Below, piece by piece: positions 1 to 8,694 of a stretch of DNA of 41,328 nucleotides; the first letter of the stretch is position 1; each line of letters starts with the position of its first letter. The stretch is from Sulfuricurvum sp. IAE1 (lineage in GTDB: Bacteria; Campylobacterota; Campylobacteria; Campylobacterales; Sulfurimonadaceae). A model generated the notes under the pieces. The model was not told the DNA's origin and did not search any database. It was given only the letters and a program-made list of their open reading frames with translations. The position numbers were made by a program, and so were the translations under genes. The stretch lies in contig CAMBHX010000001.1 of the NCBI GenBank assembly GCA_945867285.1, forward strand, positions 1-41,328, given 5' to 3'.

Positions 1-2306
1 TGTGATCGTAGATAATAGGTCGATTTGAGTCCCAATTTCCATGCGAGCATATAAATGTCATTAAGATATTTACCGCTAGCCTTGTCCAACGTAATAAAAA
101 TATTGAGGCTTTGCCCTTGATCTATCCATTTTTGACGAATAGCTGCTGCTTTGATTAAAATGGTCTGATCCAAATCGTATGCAGGAGTATAATATGCCCA
201 TGTATCCGGAGATAGCTTAGGTGCTACCACTGGGATAAGTCCTGAGAGGTTTTCCTCAAACCATTTACGCTTGTATACAGGCTCGATGGTTTGTGTTGTC
301 CCCGTCAAAATCGAAATCGAACTCGTAGGGGCAACTGCCATGAGATATCCGTTACGCATCCCTTGACGCTTCACCGTTTCACGTAACTCATTCCAATCAT
401 AACATGACGCGAACAATCCGCCACGATCGACAAGATTTTTTACTTCGGCAGTTGCATGATCCATAGGCATAATTCCGCGTGACCATTTTGAGCCTGCATA
501 TTGTGCGTACGACCCTTTTTCAACCGCCAAGTCACTGGATGCTTTGATGGCGTTATAGCTAACAGCCTCCATCACTTCATCGATTTTATCAAAATGTTCT
601 TGAGTTCCCCACATAATTTTGTTCTCTGCCAACATCTGTGCCTCACCCATAACACCCAATCCTATAGCACGGCTTTGCATATTAGTGCGTTTAACTTTTT
701 CCAATGGATAGAAATTCAAATCAATAACGTTGTCCAATGCACGAATAGCGATAGGGACGATACGATCAATCTCTTCACGTGTGTTAATGCGAGAGAGGTT
801 AACGCTAGCCAGATTACAAACGGCCGTCATCCCATCAACTTTTTCTTTTTCCACAATATAAATAGGTCGTCCACCCAAAAAATCCAATGCAGTTATTTTA
901 TTAGCAGGCTTTTCGATACCACTGTCCACTTTTACTAGTTCATCTTCTTCAAATGTTACAAATGTCCCATCTTCATATTTCACTTTGATGAGGTAATGAT
1001 TGGGTTTAGTATTTTGAAAAATCTCGGTACACAAGTTAGAGCTTCGTATAATCCCATAATGATCGTTGGGATTAGCACGATTAGCACTGTCTTTGAAACA
1101 TAGAAATGGGCTACCTGATTCAAAATAGGAAGTAAGAATTTTCTTCCATAAATCTTTAGCTTTAGTATGTTCTTTGATAACGCTAGTATCATTTTCCAAC
1201 TCAACATAACGAGCTTCAAATGCATCACCGTATAACTCAGACAAATCTTTAACATCAAACGGGTCAAACATTGTCCAAATACCATCTTCGATGACACGCT
1301 TCATAAACATATCATTGATCCAAAGTGCTGGAAACAAGTCATGAGCGCGTCTACGCTCTTCACCCGAGTTTTTCTTCACATCCAAAAAATCTTTGACATC
1401 CATGTGCCATGGCTCAAGATAAACAGCTATTGCTCCTTTGCGTGTTCCCAGCTGATCAACAGCAATAGCGATGTCGTTGGTAATCTTCAAAAATGGAACC
1501 GTTCCACCCGCTGCATTTTTATGTCCATCTATAAATGATCCCATTGCACGTACCTGGGTCCAATCCCAACCAATTCCCCCACCAAACTTGGAGAGAAGTG
1601 CCATCTCCTTATAGCCATCAAAAATTCCCTCGATATTATCTGGTGAGCTTCCTATATAGCATGAGCTAAGCTGATGACGAGTAGTGCGAGCATTGGAGAG
1701 GGTAGGGGTTGCAAGCATCACTTGAAACTGGCTAATCATGTCATAAAACTTAATAGCCCACCCTTCGCGATCCGTTTCATTTTGGGCCAAAAACATCGAA
1801 ATCGCCATAAACATATGTTGAGGCAACTCTATAGGTTCACCGCTACGGTCTTTAATCAAATACCGATCATAGAGTGTTTTAACACCTAAATAATTAAATT
1901 CCAAATCACGCTCTGGCACGATGTGTTTTTCAAGAACCTTAAGGTCAAACTTCTCTTTTAGTCCCAAAAGAATTCGACCTTCAGCCTCTCCACGCTCAAA
2001 ATAAGAGAGCAAACTTCCGTATCCAGTAAAACCATTAACACGGTGGTATAAATCGTACAAAAACAATCGAGACGCTACAAATGTCCAATTAGGACTGTCA
2101 ATGTCGATTTTATCCACTGCAGTTTTGATCAATGTATGTTGAATCTCATTACTCGTTATCCCATCACGAAACTGAATTTGAGCATCTACTTCGAGTTCAC
2201 TTTGAGAAACATTGACGAGACCATCCACGGCCGCAAAAGTATATTTTTGAATTTTAGTAATATCCAGAGGCTCACGACGGCCGTTACGTTTGATAATTGT
2301 TAACAT
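1..2306 (-). CDS. nrdA: Ribonucleoside-diphosphate reductase alpha subunit (class I), 3' end beyond window
   Basis: This is the large catalytic subunit that reduces ribonucleoside diphosphates to deoxyribonucleotides. The reverse frame is open from ATG at 2304-2306 to the window edge, about 768 codons; only the C-terminal tail is missing. The N-terminus (about residues 1-90, MLTIIKRNGRREPLDITKI) looks like an ATP-cone. Catalytic motifs are present in order: LSSCYIG (first redox cysteine), SNLCTEI (radical cysteine and glutamate) and AVCNLASVNL (second redox cysteine), followed by PTSSISILTG. Upstream, on the coding strand, a TATAAT lies inside the inverted repeat GGGTATAATACCC near 2336-2350, so promoter and repeat overlap. 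An AAAAGG ribosome site precedes the ATG. purB ends 216 bp upstream on the same strand. The small subunit nrdB is not visible. Confidence 0.96.
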   Translation of the reverse strand, partial: MLTIIKRNGRREPLDITKIQKYTFAAVDGLVNVSQSELEVDAQIQFRDGITSNEIQHTLIKTAVDKIDIDSPNWTFVASRLFLYDLYHRVNGFTGYGSLLSYFERGEAEGRILLGLKEKFDLKVLEKHIVPERDLEFNYLGVKTLYDRYLIKDRSGEPIELPQHMFMAISMFLAQNETDREGWAIKFYDMISQFQVMLATPTLSNARTTRHQLSSCYIGSSPDNIEGIFDGYKEMALLSKFGGGIGWDWTQVRAMGSFIDGHKNAAGGTVPFLKITNDIAIAVDQLGTRKGAIAVYLEPWHMDVKDFLDVKKNSGEERRRAHDLFPALWINDMFMKRVIEDGIWTMFDPFDVKDLSELYGDAFEARYVELENDTSVIKEHTKAKDLWKKILTSYFESGSPFLCFKDSANRANPNDHYGIIRSSNLCTEIFQNTKPNHYLIKVKYEDGTFVTFEEDELVKVDSGIEKPANKITALDFLGGRPIYIVEKEKVDGMTAVCNLASVNLSRINTREEIDRIVPIAIRALDNVIDLNFYPLEKVKRTNMQSRAIGLGVMGEAQMLAENKIMWGTQEHFDKIDEVMEAVSYNAIKASSDLAVEKGSYAQYAGSKWSRGIMPMDHATAEVKNLVDRGGLFASCYDWNELRETVKRQGMRNGYLMAVAPTSSISILTGTTQTIEPVYKRKWFEENLSGLIPVVAPKLSPDTWAYYTPAYDLDQTILIKAAAIRQKWIDQGQSLNIFITLDKASGKYLNDIYMLAWKLGLKSTYYLRS

Positions 2307-2448
2307 ATTTTTGTACCTTTTCGATTCTTGTAAAGGGGGTATTATACCCTCTAAAATTTAGAAATTCTTGTGCCGTATGATGCTTTTTTAGTCAGAGATT
2401 TTAAAGCAAATAGTGAGCCAAAAGTGCACTCTCAAAAACAAAAGTTTT

Positions 2449-2514
2449 CGTAGCTTTAGAGGGTGATGCAAGGACATTTGTCCCTGCTATTAAAACGGAC
2501 TTGTTCGTTTTAAT
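2449..2514. repeat. Hairpin-bearing intergenic element, copy 1
   Basis: This lies just after the stop codon of purB, reading on the minus strand. It contains CGTAGCTTTAGAGGG, an imperfect stem (GCAAGGAC 2468-2475 with GTCCCTGC 2480-2487) and a perfect 9-bp stem (ATTAAAACG 2489-2497 with CGTTTTAAT 2506-2514). The same sequence blocks in the same order occur at 29876-30045, after another minus-strand gene, so it is probably a dispersed element or terminator-like structure. There is no U-tract directly after the stem on the purB strand. Confidence 0.55.
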
Positions 2515-2522
2515 GTATAACA

Positions 2523-3851
2523 TCAATGGAAGACTCGTGCAAAAATCTTATCAACATTTTTGGTGTAATAATCAAAATTAAAACACTCGCGTATTGCTTC
2601 TTCATTCAAGCTAAGACCTAGTTCTTCATCAGCCAACAAATATTGTAAATACAAACTTTCGTTATTTTCATTAGTAGCACTTTTTCCTTGTTGTAATCCT
2701 TCCCAAACTTTCATCGCATTACGCTGAACGATACGGTAGGCGTCCTCACGGCTAACACCTTTGAGAGGAAGTTCTAGAAGTATGCGCTGAGAAAAAACCA
2801 AACCTCCTGTTAGGTTGAGATTACGCATCATATTTTCAGGATAAACTACGAGCTTGGATATAACACTGTTAAAACGGTGAAGCATAAAATCACTCGTAAC
2901 AAAACTGTCTGGTAACCAAAAACGCTCCGTTGAGCTGTGAGAAATATCACGTTCATGCCATAACGCTACGTTTTCCATAGCGGGCATTACATACGCTCGA
3001 ACCATACGTGCCAACCCTGTTATATTTTCGGTCAAAATTGGATTACGTTTGTGAGGCATTGCCGAAGAGCCTTTTTGTCCTACTGCAAAATATTCCTCAC
3101 ACTCATATACTTCGGTGCGTTGCCAATGACGTACTTGTACCGCAAACTTCTCAATGGAACTCGCCATAAGTGCTAACGCTGAAGCCAAACGGGCATAACG
3201 GTCACGCTGTATAACTTGGTTAGATGCAGGAGCTGGTTTAAGTCCTAACGCCTCACACGTATACTCTTCGAGTTCTAACGGAGCGTGAGCAAAGTTACCC
3301 ATTGCACCCGATACTTGACCCACGGCAATAACATCCATTGTTTGTTCAAGATTAAGCAAATGGCGCGCCATCTCATCGTACCAAACAGCCAACACCAAAC
3401 CAAACGTGATAGGCTCACCATGAATACCGTGTGAACGTCCCACCATCAATGTCATCTTGTGTTCTATGGCACGAACTTTAATCGACTCCATTACCATTTT
3501 TACATCATCAATGATAAGTGCCAATGAGTCACGCATTTGTAATGCCACAGCAGTATCTACTGTATCAGAACTGGTCATTCCATAATGGAACCAACGACTC
3601 TCTTCGCCTAGTGTTTCCGAAACCGATGTAGTGAAAGCAATCAAATCATGTTTAGTTACGGCTTCAATTTCATCGATACGCTCAACACTAAAACCTGCGT
3701 TGTCTACTATTTTTTTAGCATCCTCATCAGGAATAAGGCCCAATTTATTCCATGCAACTACAACTGCTTTTTCAACATCCAACCATGCTTGATATTTTGC
3801 TTGGATACTCCATTTGCTTTTCATCTCTTCTCTAGCGTAACGATCAACCAT
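2523..3851 (-). CDS. purB: Adenylosuccinate lyase
   Basis: PurB acts twice in purine synthesis, cleaving SAICAR to AICAR and adenylosuccinate to AMP, releasing fumarate. The 442-residue protein is of usual length. It carries the fumarase/aspartase-superfamily signature SSAMPHKRNP in the flexible catalytic loop, GMTSSDTVDT near residue 90, and GRSHGIHGEPITFG, which contains the conserved histidines. An ATG start follows AGGAGCTGATA on the coding strand. A TATAAT for this gene can be read on the minus strand at 3897-3902. nrdA lies downstream on the same strand after a hairpin element, so the two genes may be separate units. Confidence 0.97.
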   Translation of the reverse strand: MVDRYAREEMKSKWSIQAKYQAWLDVEKAVVVAWNKLGLIPDEDAKKIVDNAGFSVERIDEIEAVTKHDLIAFTTSVSETLGEESRWFHYGMTSSDTVDTAVALQMRDSLALIIDDVKMVMESIKVRAIEHKMTLMVGRSHGIHGEPITFGLVLAVWYDEMARHLLNLEQTMDVIAVGQVSGAMGNFAHAPLELEEYTCEALGLKPAPASNQVIQRDRYARLASALALMASSIEKFAVQVRHWQRTEVYECEEYFAVGQKGSSAMPHKRNPILTENITGLARMVRAYVMPAMENVALWHERDISHSSTERFWLPDSFVTSDFMLHRFNSVISKLVVYPENMMRNLNLTGGLVFSQRILLELPLKGVSREDAYRIVQRNAMKVWEGLQQGKSATNENNESLYLQYLLADEELGLSLNEEAIRECFNFDYYTKNVDKIFARVFH

Positions 3852-3934
3852 TATCAGCTCCTATTTATATGTGCTAAAATGCGCATTGTATTAATAATTA
3901 TAGTCTATCCAACCACTCCTAAAAAGGAATTAAA

Positions 3935-4873
3935 TTGCCATTTGTTACCCGTCGCCTACATTGCCCTACTCCTAAAAAAGCGTTTCTTTTTCTCATACAC
4001 GAATGTGGAATTAAACAAAGTGAAGCGCATCGTCTTATCGCAAAAGGACGACTGTCACAAGATGGCATCCCAATGTGTAATCAAGCACGAGTGATCCAAG
4101 GAGATTTTGAACTCATTATATTTGAAGCAATGACACTAGGATTAGATCCACTCTTTGTTGCTCCAGAATTTGCCGTCTATGATAAGCCCAGTGGTTTGCT
4201 GGTACATCCTCAAAATCGAACTACACCCTACTCTCTTAGCGATGAAATAAAGTATCGCTTTGGGTCAAATGCCAATGTCGCTCATCGTATTGATCAAGAG
4301 ACAAGTGGATTGGTTTTAGCATCACGTAATACCAAGTCTGGAACAACCCTCAAGCTATTGTTTGAAAATCGTAAAATCACCAAACGCTATTTGGCACTAG
4401 TACATGGTCATGTCGAAAACGAGTTGTTTATTGATGAACCATTGTTGCGTGAAGAGAGTAGTGATACTATGGTGCGGATGATTGTTCACGTAGACGAGAG
4501 AGGAAAATCATCCCAAACAATTATTAGACCTTTGCGCTTCTTTCCAGAGCTTAATATGACTATGGTAGAAGCTTCTCCCCTAACAGGTCGTACTCATCAA
4601 ATTCGAGTTCATTTGTTTCACGTGAAACATCCTATCGTTGGTGATCCTATTTATGGTCAAGCATTTGAGGACGTAGTGAAGTTTTTAGATAAGGTAATTA
4701 CCCCCGAAGAACGATTAGAAAAAAGTAAATCTACCCGTCTCCTACTTCATGCAAACAGTTTAGAATTTCACTACAATAATGTCCGATTTCATATCATCTC
4801 TCAAGAAGATTTTAGTAGCACTTGTTTTGAATCAATGGGGTTGAAAAATAATTCTATTATTGATATTTCATAA
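3935..4873 (+). CDS. RluA-family 23S rRNA/tRNA pseudouridine synthase
   Basis: This enzyme isomerises specific uridines in rRNA or tRNA to pseudouridine. The start is TTG at 3935, chosen because AAAAAGGA (3921-3928) sits just upstream; the 312-residue product has normal length. Residues 15-65 look like a degenerate S4 RNA-binding domain. The catalytic core follows, with HRIDQETSGLVL containing the catalytic aspartate, then KRYLALVHG and the C-terminal TGRTHQIRVHL. A promoter-like TGTGCTAAAAT lies at 3870-3880, divergent from purB. I cannot tell whether it is RluC, RluD or another family member from the sequence alone. Confidence 0.93.
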   Translation: MPFVTRRLHCPTPKKAFLFLIHECGIKQSEAHRLIAKGRLSQDGIPMCNQARVIQGDFELIIFEAMTLGLDPLFVAPEFAVYDKPSGLLVHPQNRTTPYSLSDEIKYRFGSNANVAHRIDQETSGLVLASRNTKSGTTLKLLFENRKITKRYLALVHGHVENELFIDEPLLREESSDTMVRMIVHVDERGKSSQTIIRPLRFFPELNMTMVEASPLTGRTHQIRVHLFHVKHPIVGDPIYGQAFEDVVKFLDKVITPEERLEKSKSTRLLLHANSLEFHYNNVRFHIISQEDFSSTCFESMGLKNNSIIDIS

Positions 4874-4881
4874 TCTATATT

Positions 4882-4945
4882 TTCGTTCGTGGTGTGCCTG
4901 TCGAAGCATGAACAAAACTCCCTTCGAAAAGCTCAAGGCGAACGG
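4882..4945. repeat. Imperfect inverted repeat of the TTCGTTCG...TGTCGAAG dispersed type
   Basis: CGTTCG (4884-4889) pairs with CGAACG (4939-4944), and CTGTCGAAG pairs imperfectly with CTTCGAAAAG. Palindromes containing TGTCGAAG and CGAAC are common dispersed intergenic elements in many proteobacterial genomes. It lies just after the pseudouridine synthase gene and may help terminate it. Confidence 0.5.
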
Positions 4946-4960
4946 TATTATATACAATAG

Positions 4961-5200
4961 GAGTTATCAATGTGAATAACTTTTTATAAAATTCACTTAA
5001 TTCAAACTGAAATGCAATTTATTCTTCAATATAGCAATGAAATAGCCTATATTAGGGATTTTAGTCAACATTAACAATCCTATATTTCAGTCAAAATTTA
5101 TCTAAAATATTTCTGAAATGACTTGGATTTAGTGTATAAAAAATGAAAAAAATAGCATTTTCATTCACACTTCACTCACTATGTGAATATTACACATCTA
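4961..5200. other. DnaA-box cluster in the long gap upstream of the ruvC-dnaA pair
   Basis: The 469-bp gap 4874-5342 contains no gene I can support and is very AT-rich. Epsilonproteobacterial DnaA boxes have a TTCAC core. Matches here are TGTGAATAAC (4971-4980, complement of GTTATTCACA), ATTCACTT (about 4991), TCATTCACAC (5161-5170) and ATGTGAATAT (5181-5190). One box is an exact copy of the one beside the dnaA promoter at 5921-5930. The cluster is a possible third arm of the origin or a DnaA titration site. No DnaA-trio is seen here. Confidence 0.55.
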
Positions 5201-5289
5201 ACCACAATTTATAAAGTTTTTTAAATATTTTTATTTTGGAAAGAATAATTTAAGCTCGTATAAGACTCTTTAGATACACTTCAATTCTA

Positions 5290-5318
5290 AACGGTCTTCC
5301 TGGTGTGTTGACCGTTTT
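5290..5318 (-). terminator. Hairpin downstream of ruvC
   Basis: AAACGGTC (5290-5297) pairs with GACCGTTT (5311-5318), a perfect 8-bp stem with a 13-nt loop, 24 bp past the ruvC stop codon. On the ruvC strand it is followed by only a short T-rich stretch, so termination strength is uncertain. Confidence 0.6.
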
Positions 5319-5342
5319 ACCTCATCTCTAATATTGTTTCCC

Positions 5343-5831
5343 CTAAAGCTTTTTTCCCATCTCTAATCGAACACGTTGTCCGTGCGTAATAGCTACTGCC
5401 ATCGCATCGGTAATATCCAATGGCTTTATCTCTTTAGTTATACCCAAAATCTGTTTTACCATAAATGCCACTTGTTCTTTGGCAGCTTTTGCTTTTCCGG
5501 TCAAAGCTTTTTTGACTTGCAATGCAGTGTATTCTGCAAACTCACCATGCTCTTGTAAAAGTTTAAGCATAATAGCTCCACGAAACTGTGCTAGCTTCAA
5601 AACAGTTTTGGGATTATGGGCATAGAAAATATCCTCCATAGCTACTTCATTGATAGTATATTGTTTAAAAAGTTGTTCAAGTGCCTCAACCATTTGTGGG
5701 ATTTGATGTTGCAAACCTTCGCTTTTGATTTTTATTAATCCCGCTTCAATAAGACGAAATTTTTGTCCCTCAATACGTATAAGAGCGTATCCACAATTTC
5801 GTGTTCCTGGGTCAATTCCTAATATTGTCAT
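5343..5831 (-). CDS. ruvC: Holliday junction resolvase RuvC
   Basis: RuvC is the endonuclease that cuts Holliday junctions bound by RuvAB. The 162-residue length matches the family. Acidic active-site residues are visible at D7 (GIDPGT), E66 (AMEDIFY), D139 and D142 (LDITDAMAVAI). It is divergent from dnaA, with a 114-bp intergenic region carrying DnaA boxes. The ruvC-dnaA-dnaN order is typical of Campylobacterota origins. The start is ATG at 5829-5831. Confidence 0.96.
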   Translation of the reverse strand: MTILGIDPGTRNCGYALIRIEGQKFRLIEAGLIKIKSEGLQHQIPQMVEALEQLFKQYTINEVAMEDIFYAHNPKTVLKLAQFRGAIMLKLLQEHGEFAEYTALQVKKALTGKAKAAKEQVAFMVKQILGITKEIKPLDITDAMAVAITHGQRVRLEMGKKL

Positions 5832-5842
5832 CTAATAATTCC

Positions 5843-5930
5843 TTGTTCACAGAGTGAATAAAGCTATTCACATTACATTTAATCCCCTATTATAGGCAAA
5901 TACTGCTATAATCATAATAAGTTATTCACA
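5843..5930. promoter_or_regulatory. DnaA boxes and dnaA promoter between ruvC and dnaA
   Basis: Four TTCAC-core boxes are visible: TTGTTCACA (5843-5851), the complement of TTATTCACT (5852-5860), CTATTCACA (5864-5872) and GTTATTCACA (5921-5930). An extended -10, TGCTATAAT, ends at 5912 (TATAAT 5907-5912) ahead of dnaA. The last box lies about where transcription would start, which fits autorepression of dnaA by DnaA. This corresponds in position to the upstream arm (oriC1) of the bipartite Helicobacter pylori origin. Confidence 0.75.
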
Positions 5931-5945
5931 TCATGGAAATATACA

Positions 5946-7280
5946 ATGAACTCAATTGGCACAACTATATTACAAATGCTCAAAAATGAGATTAATGAAG
6001 TAGATTATCAACGCTATATTAAACAACTCAAATTCAATATCCAAGAGTCTCGAAGTGATTTAGCAGTTTTTAATGTCCCCAATCCTCTCATAGCTAACTG
6101 GATACGAACAAAATACGCTGATAAAATATCACATCTGTTTGAAATCAAAACAGGGATAAAATCAACTGTCACTATTAGTGTAGGGATAACTAAAACCAAA
6201 CCATCATCTTCAAATATTACAATACCACAACAACACGTAGGTGAGCGTCCACCCTTAGCCCTTCTTAACCCCTCCTATACTTTTAATAACTTCGTTGTAG
6301 GTGGATCTAATAACTTTGCCTACGTTGCCAGTAAAAATGTGAGCGAAAAACCCGGTATTGTCTATAATCCTCTCTTTATTTATGGGGGAGTGGGTTTAGG
6401 AAAAACACACCTTATGCAAGCAGTGGGTAATGTTATGCAAGCTGCAGGAAAAATAGTTATCTATACTTCAGTTGAACAGTTTCTCAATGACTTCGTCCGC
6501 CATCTTCACAATAATACCATGGAAAGATTCAAAGATAAATATCGTAAATGTGATTTGTTACTTATCGATGATATACAATTTTTGAGTGGTAAAAACCAAA
6601 TTCAAGAAGAATTTTTCCATACCTTTGAAGCTTTACGTAATGAAAACAAACAAATTATTATAACTTCCGATAAACATCCAAAAAAAATAGCAGGTCTCGA
6701 AGAACGTCTCAAAAGCCGTTTTGAGTGGGGATTAGTAGCTGACATTCAACCTCCAGAGCTTGAAACAAAAATCGAAATTATTCATAAAAAATGTGAGATT
6801 AGCCGTGTTAAGCTTGATCGTGATGTTATTAATTACGTCGCTACAATTATCGAAAATAATACTCGTGAGATAGAGGGAATACTTTCTAAACTTAATGCTT
6901 ATTCTCAACTCATGGGAGTAGATATCAATATCGAATTTGCCCGTAATGTCCTCAAAGAACAAATAGCAGAAAAACGGCTTAATATTACCATTGATACTAT
7001 CGTCGATATTGTCTCCAAAGAACTCAACGTAAAAGCAAGTGAAATACGCTCTAAAAGTCGAAATAGCGGTATTGTGTATGCCAGACGTGTTGCTATTTAC
7101 CTTTCACGTAACCTCACCCCCAATTCAATGCCCCAGCTTGCCCATTATTTTGGGATGAAAGATCATACAGCAGTGAGTCATACTATGAAAAAAATCCATG
7201 AAATGATGAAAAATGACGAGGATTTCAAAGTCAAAGTCGATGAACTCTCCAATAAAATATCTGTTATGACAATGGAATAA
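5946..7280 (+). CDS. dnaA: Chromosomal replication initiator DnaA
   Basis: DnaA is the AAA+ initiator that binds DnaA boxes, melts the origin and recruits the DnaB helicase. The 444 residues comprise domain I (about 1-80), a short linker, the AAA+ domain with Walker A GGVGLGKT (147-154) and Walker B LLLIDDIQFL, and a C-terminal domain IV containing the DnaA-box recognition signature (MKDHTAVSHTMKKI). No truncation or frameshift is seen. Its own upstream region and the region after it both carry DnaA boxes, so it is embedded in its target sites. Confidence 0.98.
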   Translation: MNSIGTTILQMLKNEINEVDYQRYIKQLKFNIQESRSDLAVFNVPNPLIANWIRTKYADKISHLFEIKTGIKSTVTISVGITKTKPSSSNITIPQQHVGERPPLALLNPSYTFNNFVVGGSNNFAYVASKNVSEKPGIVYNPLFIYGGVGLGKTHLMQAVGNVMQAAGKIVIYTSVEQFLNDFVRHLHNNTMERFKDKYRKCDLLLIDDIQFLSGKNQIQEEFFHTFEALRNENKQIIITSDKHPKKIAGLEERLKSRFEWGLVADIQPPELETKIEIIHKKCEISRVKLDRDVINYVATIIENNTREIEGILSKLNAYSQLMGVDINIEFARNVLKEQIAEKRLNITIDTIVDIVSKELNVKASEIRSKSRNSGIVYARRVAIYLSRNLTPNSMPQLAHYFGMKDHTAVSHTMKKIHEMMKNDEDFKVKVDELSNKISVMTME

Positions 7281-7301
7281 AAAATCCAAATTAATCCCCT
7301 C

Positions 7302-7323
7302 AAAACTATATTTTTATAGTTTT
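7302..7323 (+). terminator. Hairpin after dnaA
   Basis: AAAACTATA (7302-7310) pairs perfectly with TATAGTTTT (7315-7323) around a TTTT loop. CTC/GAG can extend the stem past one bulged A. It lies 22 bp past the dnaA stop and ahead of the origin boxes, so it probably limits transcription into the unwinding region. It lacks a classic trailing U-tract. Confidence 0.5.
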
Positions 7324-7402
7324 AGAGAAGAACAAAAAAAAATTACTCCTTACCATTTTTTGGGTTTAACACAAAAAGTGCCTAACATCGATAAAAAAAA
7401 GC

Positions 7403-7560
7403 TATAATTTCGTATATGTGAAAACGTGTGAATGAAATCAAAAAGTTCTTCACACCGTTTTATCACCTGTAGTAAGGGACAAAATGACTGTTTTCACACA
7501 TTCACCCCCCCTTACTACTACTATTACAATTTACTAATATAATATAATAAAAAGGGACTC
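7403..7560. other. Replication origin unwinding module (DnaA boxes, C-tract, DnaA-trio, AT-rich element)
   Basis: The 282-bp gap between dnaA and dnaN holds TTCAC-core boxes: the complement of GTTTTCAC (7418-7425), the complement of TCATTCACAC (7427-7436), GTTCTTCACAC (7445-7454), TTTTCACAC (7491-7499) and ACATTCACC (7498-7506). These are followed by a run of C (7505-7511). Next come triplets TTA-CTA-CTA-CTA-TTA (7512-7526), which on the other strand read TAATAGTAGTAGTAA. An AT-only stretch follows (about 7535-7553). Box, GC-cluster, trio, AT-rich DNA is the basal unwinding arrangement known from Bacillus subtilis. A TATAAT at 7403-7408 could be a dnaN promoter. Confidence 0.88.
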
Positions 7561-7562
7561 TT

Positions 7563-8630
7563 ATGAAAATGACCATTGAAAAAACCATTTTAGAAAATAT
7601 TTTACTTCACTTACAACCTTTCTTAGAAAAAAAAGATTCTTCACAAATCACTTCTCATATTAGTCTTTCAACAGATGGACGAATATTAGATGCACGTGCT
7701 ACTGATTTTGAAATTGGTCTCTCTCTTCAAACCCATGCTCATACAGTAATAGAACCAGGATCATTCACTGCAAATGGAAAAAAACTATTAGATATTATCC
7801 GTATTTTAAAAGATGAAGAATTAGAATTAGAATTAATCAAAGAAAATCTTCATATTCGTCAAAAACGATCAAACTTCAAACTACCTACGTTTAAAAGCAA
7901 TGAATTTCCTAACTTTCCCTCTATAGATGATAAGCCAAGTATTGTTCTAAATTCTCAAATCCTTATAGAATCCCTTAAAAAAATAACCCCTTCTACCGAT
8001 ACAAATAATCCTAAATTTGAACTCAATGGTGCTCTTATTGACATCAAATCAAATCAAATAAATTTTGTTTCTACTGATACTCGTCGTTTAGCACTAGTAC
8101 ACCTAGAAAACAATAATGAAGAAGAACTCTCTATTATTGTCCCTAAAAAAGCAATTATTGAAATACAAAAACTCTCTCCCAATAATATTGAAATTTTTTA
8201 TGACAATACCTATTTAATTTTAAAATCTGAAAATTCTTTGTTTTTTACTAAACTTATCAATGGTAAATTCCCTGATTATAATCGTATCATCCCAAAAGAA
8301 TGTAGTAAAACAATTGTTTTACCTAAAGCCATTATTGTCTCTGCAATAAAACAAATCACTACTATTTCAAATGATTTAAAACTTACATTTACTAATGATT
8401 CTATTCTGTTTGAAAGTCTTAGTGATGACAATATCGAAGCAAAAACCACTATCGAAATCAACAATGGTTTTGAATCACCTTTTATATTAGCTATCAACAG
8501 TCGTTATATTCTTGATTTTTTAGGTCAAATTACTACCAATGATTTTACACTTGAAGCCAATGAATCTAATCAACCCTTTGTTCTTAAAAGTGAAGACTTT
8601 AAAACCATTGTAATGCCGATTGTGATTTAA
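7563..8630 (+). CDS. dnaN: DNA polymerase III beta subunit (sliding clamp)
   Basis: DnaN is the ring-shaped clamp that tethers replicative polymerase to DNA. At 355 residues it has the normal three-domain clamp length, with conserved pieces such as GSFTANGKKLLDIIR, STDTRRLALVHLE, and a C-terminal PFVLKSEDFKTIVMPI. ATG at 7563 follows an AAAGGGAC ribosome site. It sits immediately after the origin module and ahead of gyrB, in the usual order. The coding strand has more C than G in lines I counted, unlike genes further right. Confidence 0.97.
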   Translation: MKMTIEKTILENILLHLQPFLEKKDSSQITSHISLSTDGRILDARATDFEIGLSLQTHAHTVIEPGSFTANGKKLLDIIRILKDEELELELIKENLHIRQKRSNFKLPTFKSNEFPNFPSIDDKPSIVLNSQILIESLKKITPSTDTNNPKFELNGALIDIKSNQINFVSTDTRRLALVHLENNNEEELSIIVPKKAIIEIQKLSPNNIEIFYDNTYLILKSENSLFFTKLINGKFPDYNRIIPKECSKTIVLPKAIIVSAIKQITTISNDLKLTFTNDSILFESLSDDNIEAKTTIEINNGFESPFILAINSRYILDFLGQITTNDFTLEANESNQPFVLKSEDFKTIVMPIVI

Positions 8631-8694
8631 AACCTTCTTTTTAACTTATTTGCGCTAAAATAAACCCATTAAACACGCAAAAAGCGAGAAATAT

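Noticed and set aside
501..1889. Several plus- and minus-strand open frames of 60-145 codons.
   Set aside because: They are antisense or frame shadows of the nrdA coding frame, which is unbroken and carries all catalytic motifs.
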